The position numbers were made by a program, and so were the translations under genes. From positions 220 to 16,205 of the forward strand of contig PKYZ01000130.1 of NCBI GenBank assembly GCA_003132865.1: DNA of 15,986 nucleotides, written 5' to 3'. This stretch comes from Bryobacterales bacterium (GTDB taxonomy: Bacteria; Acidobacteriota; Terriglobia; Bryobacterales; Bryobacteraceae). Positions 14,432 to 15,986 of this stretch are shown one piece after another. The stretch's first letter is position 1. Every line of letters starts with the position of its first letter. A model generated the notes under the pieces. That model was given only the letters and a program-made list of their open reading frames with translations, was not told the origin of the DNA and made no database searches.

Positions 14432-14464
14432 TCTTGCAACATTCTTGCAAGATCGGGGTCTTGC
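14432..14464. repeat. Overlapping, mutually exclusive small hairpins built from three TCTTGC copies
   Basis: CTTGCAA (14433-14439) pairs with TTGCAAG (14445-14451) around CATTC. GCAAGA (14447-14452) can instead pair with TCTTGC (14459-14464) around TCGGGG. The two structures share bases 14447-14451 and so exclude each other. TCTTGC occurs three times (14432, 14443, 14459). Confidence 0.45.
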
Positions 14465-14586
14465 GGGATTGGGAAGCCGACTTCACTCCCCATCCACATC
14501 CAATATGCACCCGCCAAGCGCTGGTGTCAAGTGCTATTTCCAAACGCAGACGGCGGGGTCGAAGGGCGTGGGGGGGGCGCGGTGGC

Positions 14587-15399
14587 TCAGCCCGCGTGCG
14601 CCGCCAGGTATTCGCGCAGCGTGGGCGCCAGGTTTGCCGCCCACTGCAGGTTCTGCTGCGCGTCCAAGTCGGAGATCACATAGGCCAGGTAATCGTGGCT
14701 CTCGAATCCCACCACCTGAAAACGGTCGACGCCCGCTTGATGGATGCCGCCGCTCAACGACTCACCGGATTGCCTGCGAGTCAGGACCAGCGAGACGGTT
14801 TTGCCGCCGCCGGCCATGATGAGATGCGTGTACTGGCGTCCGCCGGCGCTGCAGTGATGACCCTGGATGATGCGGAAATCGCCCGGGAGTTTCGCCTGGA
14901 CGAGCGGGACCAGATCCGCGAACGCGGGACCGAGATCGGCGGCCATCTGGCGGGCGGCCACGGGCTGCTTGGAATACTTGCGGAACACGGCGCAATGCAG
15001 ATGATCCCGCAACCCCACATTCAGCATCGCCGCGAGGCGCCCGGAAGTCTTCCGCAGGATGGCTTCTTCCGGGTCGGTCTTCACGCGCAAGAAGCTCACC
15101 AGGGCGACGCAAACGATCACCGCGGCCGCTGCTGCGACGGCCCACAGTCCGGTGCGCGGGCGCGAAACTTCGCCTCGCACGGCGCGCCGGACTTTGGCTT
15201 CCAGGCCGTCAGGCACGGGTGTGGCGCGCACCGCAGCCTGCAATTGCGCGCGGATGCGGGCGCGCGTTTCGAGTTCAGCCGCGCACAGCGGGCAACTCTC
15301 CAGATGCCGCTGAACTTCCCGGCTGGTTTCTTCCGGCAGTTCGCGGCTGAGATAGGAATCCAGATGCCCGCGCACCTTCCCGCACGCGGCGGTATTCAT
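14587..15399 (-). CDS. Membrane anti-sigma factor with zinc-finger (zf-HC2/ZAS-like) domain
   Basis: A 270-residue protein. The N-terminal cytoplasmic domain carries the zinc-binding pattern Cys6 ... HLESCPLC (His32, Cys36, Cys39) of ZAS anti-sigma factors, which hold ECF sigma factors inactive. A single membrane helix follows (GLWAVAAAAAVIVCVALVSF, 84-103). The extracytoplasmic part of about 165 residues has two His/Cys clusters, DHLHC (132-136) and GHHC (180-183), a GRQYTHLIMAGGGKTVSLVL strand region and a helical end. This domain is presumably the signal sensor; I do not recognise a named family for it. The ATG overlaps the sigma factor stop by four bases (15396-15399), so the pair is translationally coupled, as expected for cognate partners. 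Which signal is sensed is unknown. Confidence 0.88.
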   Translation of the reverse strand: MNTAACGKVRGHLDSYLSRELPEETSREVQRHLESCPLCAAELETRARIRAQLQAAVRATPVPDGLEAKVRRAVRGEVSRPRTGLWAVAAAAAVIVCVALVSFLRVKTDPEEAILRKTSGRLAAMLNVGLRDHLHCAVFRKYSKQPVAARQMAADLGPAFADLVPLVQAKLPGDFRIIQGHHCSAGGRQYTHLIMAGGGKTVSLVLTRRQSGESLSGGIHQAGVDRFQVVGFESHDYLAYVISDLDAQQNLQWAANLAPTLREYLAAHAG

Positions 15400-15959
15400 G
15401 CGCCGCCCTCCTTGCCGGCATCCTTGCTGGCGGGGCCGATCCCATAAGACCGCGCCAGTTCGCTCAACTGCTCGCGCAACAGCTTCCGGCCGCGGCTCAG
15501 GCGGCTCATCACGGTTCCGATAGGCACGTTCAGCAGTCCGGCGATTTCCTTGTAGGAGAACTCCTCGACATCCGCCAGCAGAACGGCGGCGCGGTAATCG
15601 GCCGGCAAACGGCGAAGCGCGCGCAGGATTTCCTCCTGTGCGATGCGCTCCGGAACGGGGGCCGTACAGACCGCGGTTTGTTCCAGAATGTCTTCGCTAT
15701 CTTTCACCCGGCGCAAATTGAACCAATTGCGGCGGTGGTGATGAATGGTGTTGACGAGGATCTTGAACAGCCAGGCCCGGCAATTGGTGCCCGGCTCGAA
15801 GCGGGCGAACGACTTCCAGGCCTGTAAATAGGTTTCCTGCACCACGTCCTCGGCTTTCGTGCTGTCACCGAGCAGCCTGGCCGCCGTGCGGTACAACTCG
15901 TGCAAGTGCGGCAAGGCTACTGTTTCGAATTCGTCGGTTCGCGGGTGTTTCGAAAACAA
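15396..15959 (-). CDS. ECF (sigma-70 family, RpoE-like) RNA polymerase sigma factor
   Basis: About 187 residues. Sigma region 2 spans about 16-80: LPHLHELYRTAARLLGDS, then AEDVVQETYLQAWKSFARF and NCRAWLFKILVNTIHHHRRN, the core-binding and -10 recognition helices. Region 4 (about 110-165) has LRALRRLPADYRAAVLLADV, then FSYKEIAGLLNVPIGTVMSR, the -35 recognition helix-turn-helix. No sigma 1.1 or region 3 is present, as normal for ECF factors. It would direct RNA polymerase to a stress regulon when released by the adjacent anti-sigma factor. The start is uncertain: the TTG at 15959 has an AGGAG only two bases ahead, which is too close, and the frame stays open to the window edge at 15986. The gene could therefore start further upstream. 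No promoter of this regulon was identified. Confidence 0.88.
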   Translation of the reverse strand: MFSKHPRTDEFETVALPHLHELYRTAARLLGDSTKAEDVVQETYLQAWKSFARFEPGTNCRAWLFKILVNTIHHHRRNWFNLRRVKDSEDILEQTAVCTAPVPERIAQEEILRALRRLPADYRAAVLLADVEEFSYKEIAGLLNVPIGTVMSRLSRGRKLLREQLSELARSYGIGPASKDAGKEGGA

Positions 15960-15986
15960 TACTCCTATAGTGGCATAAGGCGGCGG

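Larger units (their letters stand above)
14133..14586. other. 454-base gap between the anti-sigma gene and the Wzt-like gene, no gene found
   Basis: No open frame here has a credible start, composition or family motif on either strand. It holds the terminator-like hairpin (14199-14227), a TACCCC-CAAT-GGGGTA inverted repeat (14403-14418), and the cluster of competing small hairpins (14432-14464). The stretch 14340-14540 is less GC-biased than the flanking genes. The promoter of the Wzt operon should lie here. A minus-strand AAATATTTAG around 14234-14243 is the only AT-rich -10 candidate, and it is weak. Confidence 0.55.

Noticed and set aside
14302..15447. A 381-codon plus-strand open frame opposite the anti-sigma gene
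   Set aside because: It begins in the non-coding gap with no ribosome binding site and is antisense to a gene with a zinc finger and membrane helix coupled to its sigma factor.
1..15986. CRISPR arrays, tRNA or rRNA genes, insertion sequences, integrases
   Set aside because: No regularly spaced repeat array, no cloverleaf candidate or rRNA-like stretch in the gene-free parts, and no transposase or integrase motif in any frame examined.

Overview
The window looks like a piece of a high-GC chromosome from an Acidobacteriota lineage, probably Bryobacterales / Solibacter-like. This is an inference. It rests on a secreted protein with a GGGWQTTLVLAN-type core, small twin-hairpin repeats inside coding sequence, ECF sigma/zinc-finger anti-sigma pairs, and the style of the coiled-coil methyltransferase and sugar-transfer genes. 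No 16S or other taxonomic marker is present.

Layout. (1) Positions 1-6388, all minus strand: a cell-surface glycosylation block read from right to left. It starts with a polyprenyl-phosphate-mannose-synthase-like GT2, followed by three more GT2 glycosyltransferases, a GT4/DUF1972 glycosyltransferase, alanine racemase (alr), and the start of a secreted YVTN-type beta-propeller protein that runs off the left edge. Several junctions are tight (ATGA overlaps at 5705-5708 and 1573-1576; gaps of 9 and 13 bases), so most of it probably forms one operon. (2) Positions 6389-9223, plus strand: a 428-base leader region with a 40-base-period repeat of a -10-like box, a secreted repeat-type protein broken by two single-base frameshifts, and a small exported protein with a Lys/Glu/Ala-rich linker. 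(3) Positions 9192-14132, minus strand: a tightly packed three-gene operon made of a Wzt-like ABC ATPase with a C-terminal sugar-recognition domain, a methyltransferase with a long coiled coil, and a membrane-anchored GT2-GT4 fusion. (4) Positions 14133-14586: a non-coding gap with a terminator-like hairpin and a set of competing small hairpins. (5) Positions 14587-15959, minus strand: an ECF sigma factor translationally coupled to a membrane anti-sigma factor.

How the genes may work together. Regions 1 and 3 supply at least seven glycosyltransferase domains, plus a methyltransferase and an export ATPase, which points to a surface polysaccharide (O-antigen or exopolysaccharide). The methyltransferase-coiled-coil / Wzt-with-C-domain / bifunctional glycosyltransferase trio resembles the known WbdD-WbdA-Wzt logic, in which a terminal modification caps the chain, a coiled coil measures its length and Wzt recognises the cap. 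The channel subunit Wzm, an initiating sugar-phosphate transferase and Wzx/Wzy are all absent from the window. The sigma/anti-sigma pair next door could respond to envelope stress, but no target promoter is demonstrated.

The most unusual observations are two repeat-like elements that encode the two linkers of the GT2-GT4 fusion, and the ruler-like coiled coil with recurring WAxxL motifs.
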